Source: Pseudomonadota bacterium
GTDB lineage: Bacteria; Pseudomonadota; Alphaproteobacteria; Acetobacterales; Acetobacteraceae
NCBI GenBank assembly: GCA_021809435.1
Contig: JAKBAD010000002.1
Span: 510,042-574,041 of the forward strand
Reading direction: 5' to 3'
Length of the DNA: 64,000 nucleotides
Shown here one piece after another: positions 54,966 through 64,000 of the stretch. A model generated the notes under the pieces. That model ran no database searches. It had not been told where the DNA came from and worked only from the letters and a program-made list of their open reading frames with translations. Numbering within the stretch: the first letter of the stretch is position 1; each line of letters begins with the position of its first letter. A program made the position numbers and the translations under genes.

Positions 54966-54983
54966 TTTCCCCAGCCTGGGAAA
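54966..54983. promoter_or_regulatory. Palindrome 1 in the lut divergent promoter
   Basis: TTTCCC-CAGCCT-GGGAAA, a perfect 6-bp inverted repeat between the GntR gene and lutA. Candidate operator. Confidence 0.4.
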
Positions 54984-55001
54984 TGCCCGCCCGCCTCAGG
55001 C

Positions 55002-55022
55002 TTGGTAAAATTTTCTTGCCAA
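55002..55022. promoter_or_regulatory. Palindrome 2 in the lut divergent promoter, LldR-like
   Basis: A 21-bp imperfect palindrome with TTGG at one end and CCAA at the other and an AT-rich centre (7 of 10 pairs). The shape matches the TTGG/CCAA operators of FadR/LldR regulators. It lies 56 nt before lutA, where it could block the lut promoter. Confidence 0.55.
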
Positions 55023-55077
55023 ACCAGGCCCGCCCGGTATAGGCCAGCCCAACACCCATCGCAAAAGGGCCGGAGCC

Positions 55078-55851
55078 ATGTCCACCCCCATCCCTCCCCC
55101 GCCGCGCGTGGCACTCTTCGCCACCTGCCTGGTCGATGCCCTGCGCCCCGCCATCGGCTTCTCGGCGCTCGAGCTGCTCGAACAGGCGGGCTGCGTGGTC
55201 GAGGTGCCGCCCACCCAAACCTGCTGCGGCCAGCCCGCCCTCAATTCGGGCGACCAGGCCGGCGCGCGCGCCCTGGCTGAGCGCAATATCGAGCTGCTCG
55301 AAGGGTTCGATGCCATCATCATCCCGTCTGGCTCCTGCGCGGGCACTCTGCGCGCCCATTACCCCGAGCTGTTCCCCCCCACCTCGCCCTGGCATGCCCG
55401 CGCCCAGGCGCTGGCGGCCAAAACCTACGAGCTGCTCTCCTACCTCCACGACATCCGCCACTGGCGCCCGGAAAATCTGGCGCTCCCCGCCAGCTACACC
55501 TATCACGACAGCTGCTCCGGCCTGCGCGAGCTGGGCGTCAAAACCCAGCCCCGCGCGCTGCTCGCCGGCATCGCGGGCCTCACCCTCACCGAAATGGCCG
55601 AAGCCGAAACCTGCTGCGGCTTTGGCGGCACGTTCTGCGTCAAATACCCTGCCCTCTCCACCGCCATCGTCTCCGAGAAAACCGCCAACATCGCCGCCAC
55701 CGGGGCCGATCTGCTGCTGGGCGGTGATCTCGGCTGCCTCATGAACATGGCCGGGCGCCTGCACCGCCAGGGCCATCGCGTGCGCGCCTATCACGCCGCC
55801 GAGCTGCTGGCCGGGCGCGGCGCCGCCCCCGCCATCGGAGAGCCCGAATGA
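55078..55851 (+). CDS. lutA: L-lactate utilisation Fe-S protein LutA/LldE
   Basis: 257 aa with two CCG domains: TQTCCGQPALNSGD (residues ~47) and AETCCGFGGTFCVKYP (residues ~180). Part of the cytosolic LutABC complex that oxidises L-lactate to pyruvate. It overlaps lutB by 4 nt. Controlled most likely by the divergent GntR protein. Confidence 0.93.
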   Translation: MSTPIPPPPRVALFATCLVDALRPAIGFSALELLEQAGCVVEVPPTQTCCGQPALNSGDQAGARALAERNIELLEGFDAIIIPSGSCAGTLRAHYPELFPPTSPWHARAQALAAKTYELLSYLHDIRHWRPENLALPASYTYHDSCSGLRELGVKTQPRALLAGIAGLTLTEMAEAETCCGFGGTFCVKYPALSTAIVSEKTANIAATGADLLLGGDLGCLMNMAGRLHRQGHRVRAYHAAELLAGRGAAPAIGEPE

Positions 55852-57242
55852 CCGCCGCCTTCACCGCCCGCGCCAGCGCCGCGCTCACCGACCCCACACT
55901 CAAAACCGCCATCGAGCGCACCACCGGCAATGCCCGCGCCAAGCGCGCCGCGGCCGTGGCCGCCTGGCCCGGGTTCGAGGCCGCGCGCGATCTGGGCCGC
56001 GACATCAAAGACCATGTCACCCAAAACCTGGCTTTCTACCTGGCCACGTTCGAGCGCAACGCGATCGCCTCGGGCGCCCATGTCCACTGGGCCCGCACGG
56101 CCGATGAAGCCTGCGAAATCGTGGTGCGCCTCTGCCGCGAGGCCGGCGCCCACTCGGTCACCCGCGCCAAATCCATGCTGGGCGAGGAAATCGGCCTGCC
56201 CCACGCGCTCGAGGCCGCCGGCATCACCCGCGTCGAGACCGACCTGGCCGAGCATATCGTGCAGCTGGCGGGCGATCGTCCGTCCCACATCGTGTGGCCC
56301 GCCCTGCACAAAACCCGCGAGCAGGTGCGCGAGATGTTCGCCCGCCTGCACCACGAGCCCGGCGGGCTGGACACGGTCGAAGCCATGGTCGCCTCGGCAA
56401 GGCGCGAGCTGCGCCAGAAATTCATGCAGGCCGATGTCGGCATCTCCGGCGCCAATTTCCTCATCGCCGATACGGGCGCGGTCTGCACCGTCACCAACGA
56501 GGGCAATGCCGAGCTCACCACCACGCCCCCGCGCCTGCACATCGTCACGGCGGGTATCGAGAAACTGGTGCCCTCCACCGCCCACGCCATGAGCCTGCTG
56601 CGCCTGCTGGTCCGCTCGGCCACGGGTGCCGAGCTCACCCAATACACCACCTTCCATTGCGGCCCCAAACGCGCCAACGACCCCGACGGCCCGTCAGAAT
56701 TCCACATCGTGCTGGTCGATAATGGCCGCACCCGCATGCTCACCCAGGGGCTCGAAGACATGCTGCGCTGCCTGCGCTGCGGCGCCTGCCTCAATCATTG
56801 CGTGGTCTATCGCCAAATCGGCGGCCACGCTTATGGCGGCACCTATCCCGGCCCCATGGGCGCCGTGCTCACCCCCGTGCTCGATGGGCTGAAAACCGCC
56901 CAGGACCTGCCCCGCGCCTGCACCCTCAACGGATTATGCGCCGAGGTCTGCCCGGTCAAAATCCCGCTGCCCACGCTCATCAAGGGCTGGCGGGACAAAT
57001 CCTGGCGCCTGGGGCTCGAGCCCCGCGCGGCCACCCTGGCGCTCCGCCTCTGGCGCTTGGCCGCCCAGCACCCGCCACTCTACCGGCTGGGCACGCGCCT
57101 GGCCCTGCCCCTGCTGCGCCGGTTCGCGCGCACGGGCTGGGCGCGCACCCTGCCGCTGGCCGGCGGCTGGACCGCCGCGCGCGACTTCCCCGCCCCCGCC
57201 CGTAAAACCTTCCTCGACCAGCTGAAGGAGCGCCGTAAATGA
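55848..57242 (+). CDS. lutB: L-lactate utilisation 4Fe-4S protein LutB/LldF
   Basis: 464 aa. N-terminal LUD domain, then two 4Fe-4S motifs: CLRCGACLNHC (around residue 304) and CTLNGLCAEVCPVKIP. Electron-transfer core of the lactate dehydrogenase complex. It overlaps both lutA and lutC by 4 nt. Confidence 0.94.
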   Translation: MTAAFTARASAALTDPTLKTAIERTTGNARAKRAAAVAAWPGFEAARDLGRDIKDHVTQNLAFYLATFERNAIASGAHVHWARTADEACEIVVRLCREAGAHSVTRAKSMLGEEIGLPHALEAAGITRVETDLAEHIVQLAGDRPSHIVWPALHKTREQVREMFARLHHEPGGLDTVEAMVASARRELRQKFMQADVGISGANFLIADTGAVCTVTNEGNAELTTTPPRLHIVTAGIEKLVPSTAHAMSLLRLLVRSATGAELTQYTTFHCGPKRANDPDGPSEFHIVLVDNGRTRMLTQGLEDMLRCLRCGACLNHCVVYRQIGGHAYGGTYPGPMGAVLTPVLDGLKTAQDLPRACTLNGLCAEVCPVKIPLPTLIKGWRDKSWRLGLEPRAATLALRLWRLAAQHPPLYRLGTRLALPLLRRFARTGWARTLPLAGGWTAARDFPAPARKTFLDQLKERRK

Positions 57243-57907
57243 CCGCGCGTGACGAGATTTTCGCCGCCCTCCCCCGCGCCGCCAGCGCCAATCCCCACGC
57301 CGATGCCGCCGCCCTGCTCGCCCGCGTGCCCGCGCTCCGCCCCGCGCGCGTCGGCCCCGACCCCGTGGCCAGCTTTCTCGCGCGCCTGACCGGCCCGGTC
57401 ATCGCCGCCACCGCCGAACGCCTCGCCACCCGCGCCGAAATCCCCGCCGCCGTGCGGTCCTATCTGGCCGCCAACCAGCTGGCGCCCCGGCTCGCCCTCC
57501 AGCCCAGCGCAGCCCTCCAAACCCTCGACTGGTCGGGCATCGCCGCGCTGCCCACCATCGCGGTCGATGAGCCGGTCTCCGTCTGCGAAGCCGATTACGC
57601 GGTGGCCGAAACCGCCTCGCTGGTGTTCCGCTCCGGCCCCCACATGCCCACTTTGTTCGCCTTTCTGCCCCTGCACCACATCGTGGTGCTCGAAGCCGCC
57701 AAAATCCTGCCCTGGCTCGAAGACGCGGCGGCCCTCGAAGCCACCCGCCCCGCGCCCCGCAACCTCAATTTCGTCACCGGCGCCTCGGGCACCACCGATA
57801 TCGAGGGCACCCTGGTCCGCGGCGCCCACGGCCCGGCGCATCTGCACGTCCTGCTCATCGGTGGACAAATAGCCGCGCTCGCGCCACAACCCGCCAATGT
57901 CCCATGA
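57239..57907 (+). CDS. lutC: L-lactate utilisation protein LutC/LldG
   Basis: 222 aa, LUD-domain protein. [36 protein letters not shown] and the C-terminal [31 protein letters not shown] are typical. It completes lutABC. It overlaps the thiE gene by 11 nt. Confidence 0.93.
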   Translation: MTARDEIFAALPRAASANPHADAAALLARVPALRPARVGPDPVASFLARLTGPVIAATAERLATRAEIPAAVRSYLAANQLAPRLALQPSAALQTLDWSGIAALPTIAVDEPVSVCEADYAVAETASLVFRSGPHMPTLFAFLPLHHIVVLEAAKILPWLEDAAALEATRPAPRNLNFVTGASGTTDIEGTLVRGAHGPAHLHVLLIGGQIAALAPQPANVP

Positions 57908-58520
57908 TTGCCGCCTCTACCTCATCACCCCGCCCACCCTGCCGGAAGATTTCGAGCGCCAGCTCGCCACCGCGCTCGATGCCGGCGACATCGCCGCCCT
58001 CCAGCTGCGGCTGAAGCAAACGCCCGACGATGAGCTGCTCCGCACCATCGACCGGCTACGCCCCATCGCCCAGTCGCGCGGCGTGGCCTTCCTCCTCAAC
58101 GACCGCCCCGATCTGGCGGTCAAATCCGGCTGCGACGGCGCCCATGTCGGCCAGACCGACATGAAACCCCGCGAGGCGCGCAAAATCCTGGGCGACCTCA
58201 CCCTCGGCGTCACCTGTCACAACTCCCGCCACCTGGCCATGGAAGCCAGCGAAGCGGGCGCCGATTACGTGGCGTTCGGCGCCTTCTTCGCCACCCAGAC
58301 CAAAGAGCCCCCCGAAATGGCCGAGCTCGAAACCCTCGAGATCTGGGCCCAGACCATGGAAATTCCCTGCGTCGCCATCGGCGGCATCACGGCGCAAAAT
58401 TGCGCGCCGCTGGTGCGCGCGGGCGCCGAGTTCCTGGCGGTCGTCGGCGCGGTCTGGAATCACGAAAACGGCCCGGCGGCCGGGGTGCGCGCGCTGCTCA
58501 CCGCCATCCAGTCCGCCTGA
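57897..58520 (+). CDS. thiE: Thiamine phosphate synthase
   Basis: 207 aa. Family motifs are all visible: AALQLRLKQ (Q, R, K), [47 protein letters not shown] and CVAIGGIT. It joins the thiazole and pyrimidine moieties. It is the fourth gene of the lut operon, overlapping lutC by 11 nt; no other thi gene is here. A strong terminator follows. Confidence 0.9.
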   Translation: MSHDCRLYLITPPTLPEDFERQLATALDAGDIAALQLRLKQTPDDELLRTIDRLRPIAQSRGVAFLLNDRPDLAVKSGCDGAHVGQTDMKPREARKILGDLTLGVTCHNSRHLAMEASEAGADYVAFGAFFATQTKEPPEMAELETLEIWAQTMEIPCVAIGGITAQNCAPLVRAGAEFLAVVGAVWNHENGPAAGVRALLTAIQSA

Positions 58521-58522
58521 AC

Positions 58523-58559
58523 GCTAAAAGCGGCCTTGTCTTCCAAGGCCGCTTTTAGC
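58523..58559. terminator. Bidirectional terminator after thiE
   Basis: GCTAAAAGCGGCCTTG-TCTTC-CAAGGCCGCTTTTAGC, a perfect 16-bp stem. It lies between convergent thiE and the lipoprotein gene. Confidence 0.9.
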
Positions 58560-58575
58560 CACACGCGCCCCCAGC

Positions 58576-58953
58576 CTACTGGCAGTCATCCCCCCGGAAT
58601 GTCACGCCCAGCACCTTGCCGTTCTGCACGGCAAAGGTCGCCTCGCAGCGCCACACCATCATATCCTGGGGCATCGGCTCCACCAGCACCGGCCCGCCAT
58701 AGCCGCCCCAATAGGGCCCGCCCCAGGGTTGGTAAAACGCCATCCCGCCGCCCGGCACCAGCTGGCCCCGGGCCCGCACATAAGCCAGATACTCATAGCC
58801 ATTCAGGCTGATCTGCTTATCCGGCACGCCCAAATCCTGCACCAGCCTGGTCTCGGGCGCGCCCACAAAGGCGGTCATCTGCGCGCGGTATCCCGGCCCT
58901 CGCGCACACCCCGCCACACTCAACAGCATCAATAGCGGTAAAATCTTCTTCAT
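58576..58953 (-). CDS. Small lipoprotein, unknown function
   Basis: 125 aa from MKKILPLLMLLSVAGC (lipobox Cys). The rest contains an SmpA/OmlA-like opening (VGAPETRLVQDLGVPDKQISLNGYEYLAYV) and a C-terminal CEATFAVQNGKVLGVTFRGDDC that could form a disulfide. The centre is Gly/Pro-rich. Outer-membrane localisation is likely. A longer start at 58968 is less likely. Confidence 0.75.
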   Translation of the reverse strand: MKKILPLLMLLSVAGCARGPGYRAQMTAFVGAPETRLVQDLGVPDKQISLNGYEYLAYVRARGQLVPGGGMAFYQPWGGPYWGGYGGPVLVEPMPQDMMVWRCEATFAVQNGKVLGVTFRGDDCQ

Positions 58954-58993
58954 GGCGCTTCTATACACCCCTCAACGTAACATGTTGATGACA

Positions 58994-59956
58994 TTACATA
59001 GGCAGCCATAAAATATCGGCAATACGCCGGGCATTGGTGGCCAGCATCACCAGCCGGTCAAACCCCAGCGCAATGCCCGCGCAGGCTGGCAGCCGGCCAA
59101 CCGCCTCCAAAAATCCCTCATCCAGCTCCCAATCGGGGCCATAAAGCGCATGGCGCCGGGCCCGGTCGGCCATAAAGCGCGCGCGCTGCTGGGGCGCGTC
59201 GGTCAGTTCCACAAAGGCATTGGCCAGCTCCATGCCGCACACATAAAGCTCAAACCGCTCCGCCACGCGCGGGTCTCGCGGGCACACGCGGGCCAGCGCC
59301 GCCTGGGCCACCGGCCAATGGGTCAAAAACGTCGCCCGCGCGCGGCCCAAATGCGGTTCCACCTTCTCGAGCATCAACCGGAAGAACAAATCCTCCCAGT
59401 CCTCGCCCGCCCGCAGCCGCACCCCGGCCTCTGCCGCCAACGCTCCGGCATCGCCCGCCGTGCCCAGCACATCGGCTCCCACATAGCGCTCAAACGCCTC
59501 GGCCACGGTCAAAAATTCCGGCTCATCGAGGCGCGTGGTCACGCCCCGGCACGTCACCTCGGGCGCCAGCACGGCCTTGAGCAGCGCGAAGCTCTCGGCC
59601 ATCAGCGCGCCCATGTCATCATGCAGCGCATACCATTCCAGCATGGTGAATTCCGGCGCATGCGTGTCCGACCACGGCTCATCGCGCCACACCCGCGCCA
59701 TCTGAAACAGCGGCCCCGCGCCCCCCGCCAGCAGCTTTTTCATGGCGAATTCCGGCGAGGTATGCAGCCATTCGCCGTGCCCCGCGGGCCGGGCGCGCAA
59801 ATGCACCTCCTCGCCGGGCGCGGCCACCGCGCAGGGCGTCTCGGCCTCCATATAGCCTCGGGCGCCAAAAAATGCCCTCACCGCGCGCGCCATCTCGGCG
59901 CGCCGGCGCAGCATTGGCATGCGGTCTTCAATGGTCTTCCAGGATTGTCCGCTCAT
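58994..59956 (-). CDS. epmA: EF-P--(R)-beta-lysine ligase EpmA
   Basis: 320 aa. A truncated class II lysyl-tRNA synthetase without the anticodon domain. Motif 2 FQMARVWRDEPWSDTHAPEFTMLEWY and motif 3 GIALGFDRLVMLA are intact. It attaches beta-lysine to Lys34 of EF-P. The start at 59956 lies 23 bp from the divergent epmB start. efp itself is outside the window. Confidence 0.94.
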   Translation of the reverse strand: MSGQSWKTIEDRMPMLRRRAEMARAVRAFFGARGYMEAETPCAVAAPGEEVHLRARPAGHGEWLHTSPEFAMKKLLAGGAGPLFQMARVWRDEPWSDTHAPEFTMLEWYALHDDMGALMAESFALLKAVLAPEVTCRGVTTRLDEPEFLTVAEAFERYVGADVLGTAGDAGALAAEAGVRLRAGEDWEDLFFRLMLEKVEPHLGRARATFLTHWPVAQAALARVCPRDPRVAERFELYVCGMELANAFVELTDAPQQRARFMADRARRHALYGPDWELDEGFLEAVGRLPACAGIALGFDRLVMLATNARRIADILWLPM

Positions 59957-59979
59957 GACGAAGCCTCTACATCGCCCCG

Positions 59980-60942
59980 ATGCCAGACGCGACCCCACCC
60001 CGCACCCTCAAAACCCCGGCCGAGCTGATCGCGGCCGGGCTGCTGCCCGCGGCCGCCCGCGCCGGCGCCGAGGATGTGGCCGCGCGCTACGCCATCGCCG
60101 TGCCGCCCGCGCTGGCCGCGCGCATCACCGCCCCCACCGACCCGCTCGGCCTGCAATTCCTCCCCGACCCCGCCGAGCTGACCCTGGCGCCCCATGAGAG
60201 CGCCGACCCCATCGCCGATGACGCGCTCTCGCCGCTGCCCGGCATCGTCCACCGCTACCCCGACCGCGCGCTCCTCAAGCCCCTGCTGGCCTGCCCGGTC
60301 TATTGCCGCTTCTGCTTCCGCCGCGAGCAGGTCGGGCCCGACGGCGGCCTGCTCAGCGCCGCCCAGCTCGAGGCCGCGTTTGATTATCTCGAAACCCACA
60401 CCGGCCTGCGTGAGGTGATCCTCACCGGCGGCGATCCGCTCATCCTCTCGCCCCGCCGGCTCTCGGCCCTCCTCAAACGGCTCGACGCCATCCCCCATAT
60501 CGAGCTTTTGCGCATCCATACCCGCGTGCCCGTGGCCACGCCCGAAACCATCACCCCCGCCCTGCTGGCCGCGCTCGAGACCGAAAAACCCCTCTATATC
60601 GCGGTGCATGCCAACCATGCGGCCGAATTCTCCCCCGCCAGCTTCGCCGCCACCCGCGCGCTCACCCGCCAGGGCATCGTGCTGCTTGGCCAATCCGTGC
60701 TGCTCAAGGGCGTGAACGACACCGAAGCCGCCCTGGCCGAGCTGTTCCGCACCATGCTGCGCGCGCGCATCAAACCCTATTACCTGCACCAGCTCGACCC
60801 CGCCCCCGGCACCGCGCGCTTCCATGTGCCGCCAGAGCGCGGGCGCGCCTTGCTGGCCGCTCTGCGCGGCCACATCTCAGGCACGGCCTTCCCCACCTAT
60901 ATCCTCGACCGCCCCGGCGGCCTCGGCAAAATCCCGCTCTGA
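59980..60942 (+). CDS. epmB: EF-P beta-lysylation protein EpmB (lysine 2,3-aminomutase)
   Basis: A 320-aa radical SAM and PLP enzyme. The cluster motif CPVYCRFCFR (CxxxCxxC) near residue 108, HTRVPVATPETI and the PLP region VLLKGVNDTEAAL follow. It makes (R)-beta-lysine for EpmA. The N-terminal start is typical, and the divergence from epmA leaves almost no intergenic space. Confidence 0.94.
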   Translation: MPDATPPRTLKTPAELIAAGLLPAAARAGAEDVAARYAIAVPPALAARITAPTDPLGLQFLPDPAELTLAPHESADPIADDALSPLPGIVHRYPDRALLKPLLACPVYCRFCFRREQVGPDGGLLSAAQLEAAFDYLETHTGLREVILTGGDPLILSPRRLSALLKRLDAIPHIELLRIHTRVPVATPETITPALLAALETEKPLYIAVHANHAAEFSPASFAATRALTRQGIVLLGQSVLLKGVNDTEAALAELFRTMLRARIKPYYLHQLDPAPGTARFHVPPERGRALLAALRGHISGTAFPTYILDRPGGLGKIPL

Positions 60943-60985
60943 TCGCCCCCCGGCGCTGGCCAAAAAGGCCGGCCCCGGGCAGGCT

Positions 60986-61759
60986 TCAAAAGAGCATTTT
61001 CACGCCCACCAGCGCCAAAATCGCCCCCATGCCGAATTTCAGCAGCGCATCGGGCGCCCAGCGCGCCAGCAGCGAACCGGCGATAATCCCCGGCACCGAG
61101 CCCATCAGCAACGCCCCCAGCAGCCCGAAGTGAATCGTTCCCAGCCACCAATGGCCAACCCCCGCCAGCAGCGTCAGCGGCACGGCATGGGCAATGTCCG
61201 AACCCACAATCCGCACCATCGGCAAACGCGGATAGAGACTAACCAGCGCCACCGTGCCCAACGCCCCCGCGCCCACGCTCGAGAGCGTCACCAGCACGCC
61301 CAGCATGCCCCCCACCAGCATCGTCATCCAGGCCGGGCTCTCACGCTCCAGCCGCGGAAACCGCGCCGAAATCTTGCCAATGATCCAGCCCTTGAACAGC
61401 AGCGATACCGCCGAAAGCAGCAGCGCCACCCCCAGCGTGGTGCTCATCATCTGGCCCACCGCATGGCTCTCGGCACCCAAATGCGCCATCACCAGCAAAG
61501 ACAGCCCCGTCATCGGCACCGAGCCCACCGCCAGCCGGCGCACAATCCGCCACTCCACGGTCTTGCCGGCCGAATGAACCGTGGTGCCCACGCTTTTGGT
61601 GGCGGCCGCGAACAACAGATCGGTGCCCACGGCGCTGGCCGGGTGCAGGCCAAACCCCAACACCAGCAGCGGCGTCATCAACGAGCCTCCGCCCACCCCG
61701 GTCATGCCCACCAGCAGCCCCACCAGAAGCCCCGAACCCACATAAGCCGGTGAAATCAT
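60986..61759 (-). CDS. TauE/SafE family permease
   Basis: 257 aa with about eight hydrophobic helices. Signature GLLVGLLVGMTGVGGGSLMTPLL near the N-terminus and a second SVGAGALGTVALVSLYP half-repeat. Members move sulfonates, sulfite or similar anions. Substrate unknown. It stands alone. Confidence 0.88.
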   Translation of the reverse strand: MISPAYVGSGLLVGLLVGMTGVGGGSLMTPLLVLGFGLHPASAVGTDLLFAAATKSVGTTVHSAGKTVEWRIVRRLAVGSVPMTGLSLLVMAHLGAESHAVGQMMSTTLGVALLLSAVSLLFKGWIIGKISARFPRLERESPAWMTMLVGGMLGVLVTLSSVGAGALGTVALVSLYPRLPMVRIVGSDIAHAVPLTLLAGVGHWWLGTIHFGLLGALLMGSVPGIIAGSLLARWAPDALLKFGMGAILALVGVKMLF

Positions 61760-61836
61760 TATAATCCCTATAGTGTCTGTCGAGTGACCTTACCCGGCCT
61801 CATGGCAACACTCAATTCCCTATCGGCAAACAAAGT

Positions 61837-62739
61837 TTATGCCCGTGGATGCGCCCGCCGCCACACCGCCATCAGCTGGCTCGTCTCCACATCCGTATAA
61901 CGCTGGGTGGTCGAGAGCGAATTATGTCCCAGCAACTCCTGAATGGCCCTCAAATCCGCGCCATGCGCCAGCAAATGCGTGGCAAATGAATGCCTGAGCG
62001 CATGGGGCGTGGCATATTCGGGCAAGCCCTGCAGCCGCCGGTAATCGCGCAGCTGCTTTTGCGCCACGCCCGCGTTCAGCCGCCCGCCGCGCACGCCGGT
62101 AAAGAGCGGCGCATCGGCGCGCGCCTGGGGGTGGTGTTTCAGCCACGCGGCCAGCCCCTGGCGCACAATCGGCAACAGCGGCACCAGCCGCATCTTGCCG
62201 CCCTTGCCCGTCACCCGCAGCGCGTCGTCGCTGGCTGGCAAATCGCCCACATCCAGCGCCAGAGCCTCCGAAATCCGCAACCCCGCGCCATAAAGCAGCA
62301 GCATCAGCGCCTCGTCGCGGGCCTGCGTCGCGGCCACGTCGCTCACCTCGCCAATCTCTTCCACCACCGCGCGCGCCTGCGCCTCCGAGAGCGCCTTGGG
62401 CAGCGGGCGTTTGGGTCTGGGGCGCGCGATCAACTCCAGCGCCACGGTGCTCACCCCGTGGCGGGCCTTCAGAAACCGGTAAAACGTCTTCAACGCCGAG
62501 AGCTTGCGCGCCCGCGTGGCGTTGATATCCCCCCTGGCTGCCGCGCGGGCCAAAAAGGCGCGCACATCGGCGGCGCTCACGGCGCCCAGCGCGCCCAGCC
62601 CGGCCTCGGCGCCCATGCTTTCGCTCATATGCGCCAAAAACGCCCGCACATCGCGGGCATAGGTCTCAACCGTCAGGCCCCTGGCGCGGCGCTCAAGCCC
62701 GAGCCAGGCGCAAAATTCTCCAACCAGCGTGTCAGACAA
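61837..62739 (-). CDS. xerC: Tyrosine recombinase XerC
   Basis: 300 aa. Catalytic R-K-H-R-H-Y set: [24 protein letters not shown] (H..R), [16 protein letters not shown] (H, Tyr nucleophile). An N-terminal SAM-like core-binding domain is present. Resolves chromosome dimers at dif with XerD. Named XerC by its company with fsa-like and priA genes; XerD is the alternative. It overlaps the next gene by 8 nt. Confidence 0.88.
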   Translation of the reverse strand: MSDTLVGEFCAWLGLERRARGLTVETYARDVRAFLAHMSESMGAEAGLGALGAVSAADVRAFLARAAARGDINATRARKLSALKTFYRFLKARHGVSTVALELIARPRPKRPLPKALSEAQARAVVEEIGEVSDVAATQARDEALMLLLYGAGLRISEALALDVGDLPASDDALRVTGKGGKMRLVPLLPIVRQGLAAWLKHHPQARADAPLFTGVRGGRLNAGVAQKQLRDYRRLQGLPEYATPHALRHSFATHLLAHGADLRAIQELLGHNSLSTTQRYTDVETSQLMAVWRRAHPRA

Positions 62740-63388
62740 TGCTCTGGCCGGTGGCCGCCCAGTCCTTCAAAAACGCGGCCAGCCCCTTGTCGGTCAGCGG
62801 GTGGTTATAGAGCTGCTTGATCACATTGGGCGGAATCGTCGCCACATCGGCGCCCATCTTGGCCGCCTCGATCAGATGGATCGGATGGCGGATGGAGGCC
62901 GCCAGCACCTCGGTCTTGATATTGGGGTAATTGGCGTAAATCTGCACGATATCGGCAATCAGCCCCATGCCGTCATGGCCGATATCGTCGAGCCGGCCAA
63001 TGAAGGGTGAAATAAACGCCGCACCCGCCTTGGCGGCCAGCAGCGCCTGGGCGGCGCTGAAGCACAGCGTCACATTCACCATCACGCCATCCTGCGAGAG
63101 CGCATGGCAGGTTTTCAGCCCATCCACCGTCAGCGGCACCTTAATCGCCACATTGGGCGCGATCTTGCGCAGCACCGCGGCCTCTTTCATCATCTGCCCA
63201 TGCTCGGTGGCGGCCACCTCGGCGCTCACCGGCCCGCTCACCACCTCGCAAATCTCGGCGATCACGTCCAAAATCCTGCGCCCCGACTTGGCGATCAGCG
63301 ACGGGTTGGTGGTCACGCCATCCAGCAGGCCGGTCTCGGCCAGCTCACGGATTTCGTTGATCTCGGCGGTATCGACAAAGAATTTCAT
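62732..63388 (-). CDS. fsa: Transaldolase-like fructose-6-phosphate aldolase
   Basis: 218 aa, short (subfamily 3) transaldolase. [29 protein letters not shown], the catalytic Lys in AIKVPLT, and [14 protein letters not shown] and the C-terminal SIRHP are all present. It may act as transaldolase or as fructose-6-phosphate aldolase. The start at 63388 matches family length; xerC follows with an 8-nt overlap. 44 bp separate it from divergent priA. Confidence 0.92.
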   Translation of the reverse strand: MKFFVDTAEINEIRELAETGLLDGVTTNPSLIAKSGRRILDVIAEICEVVSGPVSAEVAATEHGQMMKEAAVLRKIAPNVAIKVPLTVDGLKTCHALSQDGVMVNVTLCFSAAQALLAAKAGAAFISPFIGRLDDIGHDGMGLIADIVQIYANYPNIKTEVLAASIRHPIHLIEAAKMGADVATIPPNVIKQLYNHPLTDKGLAAFLKDWAATGQSIV

Positions 63389-63432
63389 GGCACTCTTTCG
63401 GGTCAGGAGATGAATTGCGATAAGCATACAGC

Positions 63433-64000
63433 ATGGAGCCGCCCCCCCCAACAACCCGCGTCAGCGTATTGCTCCCCTTCAAATTCGGGGCCGCGTTCAC
63501 GTACAGCACATCCAGCCCCCTCATGCCGGGCGCGGTGGTGCGCGTGCCGCTGGCGCGCCGCACGGTGGCCGGCGTGGTATGGGATGAACCGCCCGACCCC
63601 GCCATCACCACCAAACCCGTCACCTCTGTTCTCGATTTCCCGCCCTACCCCGCCGATCTGCGCCAGTTCATCGACTGGGTGAGCGCCTACACCCTCGCCC
63701 CCAAGGGCGACGTGCTGGCCCTCGCCCTCAAGCCGCCTTTGCTCGAGCCCCTCAAGCGCGCGGGCAAAACCATCGCCTTCACCCCCGCCAATGCCGCCCA
63801 TCCCGGCCCCACCCTCTCGCCTGCCCAAACCCTCGCCGCCACCGCGCTCCGTGCCCGCGTCACCGCGCAAAGCTTCTCCGTCACCCTGCTCGATGGCGTC
63901 ACCGGTTCAGGCAAAACCGAGGTCTATCTCGAAGCCGTGGCCGAGGCGCTGCGGCTCAACAAGCAAATCCTGGTGCTGCTCCCCGAGATCGCCCTTTCCG
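63433..64000 (+). CDS. priA: Primosomal protein N' (PriA helicase), 5' part
   Basis: The first 189 codons are here; the gene runs off the end. It starts [18 protein letters not shown], has the 3'-DNA-binding domain segments [28 protein letters not shown], and reaches Walker A ([16 protein letters not shown]) and the [11 protein letters not shown] helix. Restarts stalled replication forks. Divergent from the fsa-like gene. Confidence 0.93.
   Translation, partial: MEPPPPTTRVSVLLPFKFGAAFTYSTSSPLMPGAVVRVPLARRTVAGVVWDEPPDPAITTKPVTSVLDFPPYPADLRQFIDWVSAYTLAPKGDVLALALKPPLLEPLKRAGKTIAFTPANAAHPGPTLSPAQTLAATALRARVTAQSFSVTLLDGVTGSGKTEVYLEAVAEALRLNKQILVLLPEIALS

Overview
This is a 64 kb, GC-rich, gene-dense chromosomal window. 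It reads as an alphaproteobacterium of the Acetobacteraceae/Rhodospirillales type; an aromatic-degrading acidophile such as Acidocella would fit, but that placement is an inference from gene content, since no rRNA is present. Nearly all genes are intact, many overlap by 1-11 nt, and the window starts inside odhB and ends inside priA.

Layout: 1-6626 (minus) holds TCA-cycle genes (odhB 5' end, odhA, sucD, sucC) and the ZapE ATPase. 6738-15179 (plus) is a housekeeping run: a 2OG-Fe(II) dioxygenase, pgsA, a lipoprotein, moaD-moaE, apt, a Bug-like periplasmic protein, radA, cvpA, purF and crcB. A porin follows (15482-16678). 16754-19612 (minus) holds a 2H-type DUF1045 protein, phnM and an AraC-type regulator. 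The regulator is divergent from a beta-oxidation operon for (probably methyl-branched) acyl-CoAs at 19808-25642.

25677-32758 is a complete multicomponent phenol hydroxylase operon (dmpKLMNOP type, minus strand). It is divergent from a DmpR/MopR-type phenol sensor across a 726-bp AT-rich gap. A GH3 beta-glucosidase and a FucP/GluP-like sugar permease follow, then DUF1543, tag and a GFA protein. 38228-43428 is a stress cluster (a Lon-like protease with degenerate ATPase motifs, two UspA-like proteins and a persulfide-dioxygenase-like metallohydrolase). It is punctuated by two FNR/FixK-type palindromes, which suggests an oxygen- or redox-responsive regulon.

43636-46355 (minus) carries trpF, pyrF, lapA, ihfB, a probable 6S RNA, zapA and a small acidic protein. 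Next come a class I aldolase, an SGNH hydrolase, uppP, an MFS exporter, N-formylglutamate amidohydrolase, tRNA-Ser(GCT), a membrane GGDEF protein and OsmC. The lactate-utilisation locus is a GntR regulator divergent from lutABC-thiE. The end carries a lipoprotein, the EF-P modification genes epmA/epmB (divergent), a TauE/SafE permease, xerC, a transaldolase-like aldolase and the 5' part of priA.

Non-coding highlights: a three-copy hairpin repeat family with compensatory stem changes (13036-13162, 34969-35093, 53498-53575); an orphan terminator on the minus strand at 51740-51769 that may end a CU-rich sRNA; and the AT-rich promoter island of the phenol hydroxylase. There is no CRISPR array and no intact insertion sequence or prophage. 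One possible transposase relic lies at 43445-43633.
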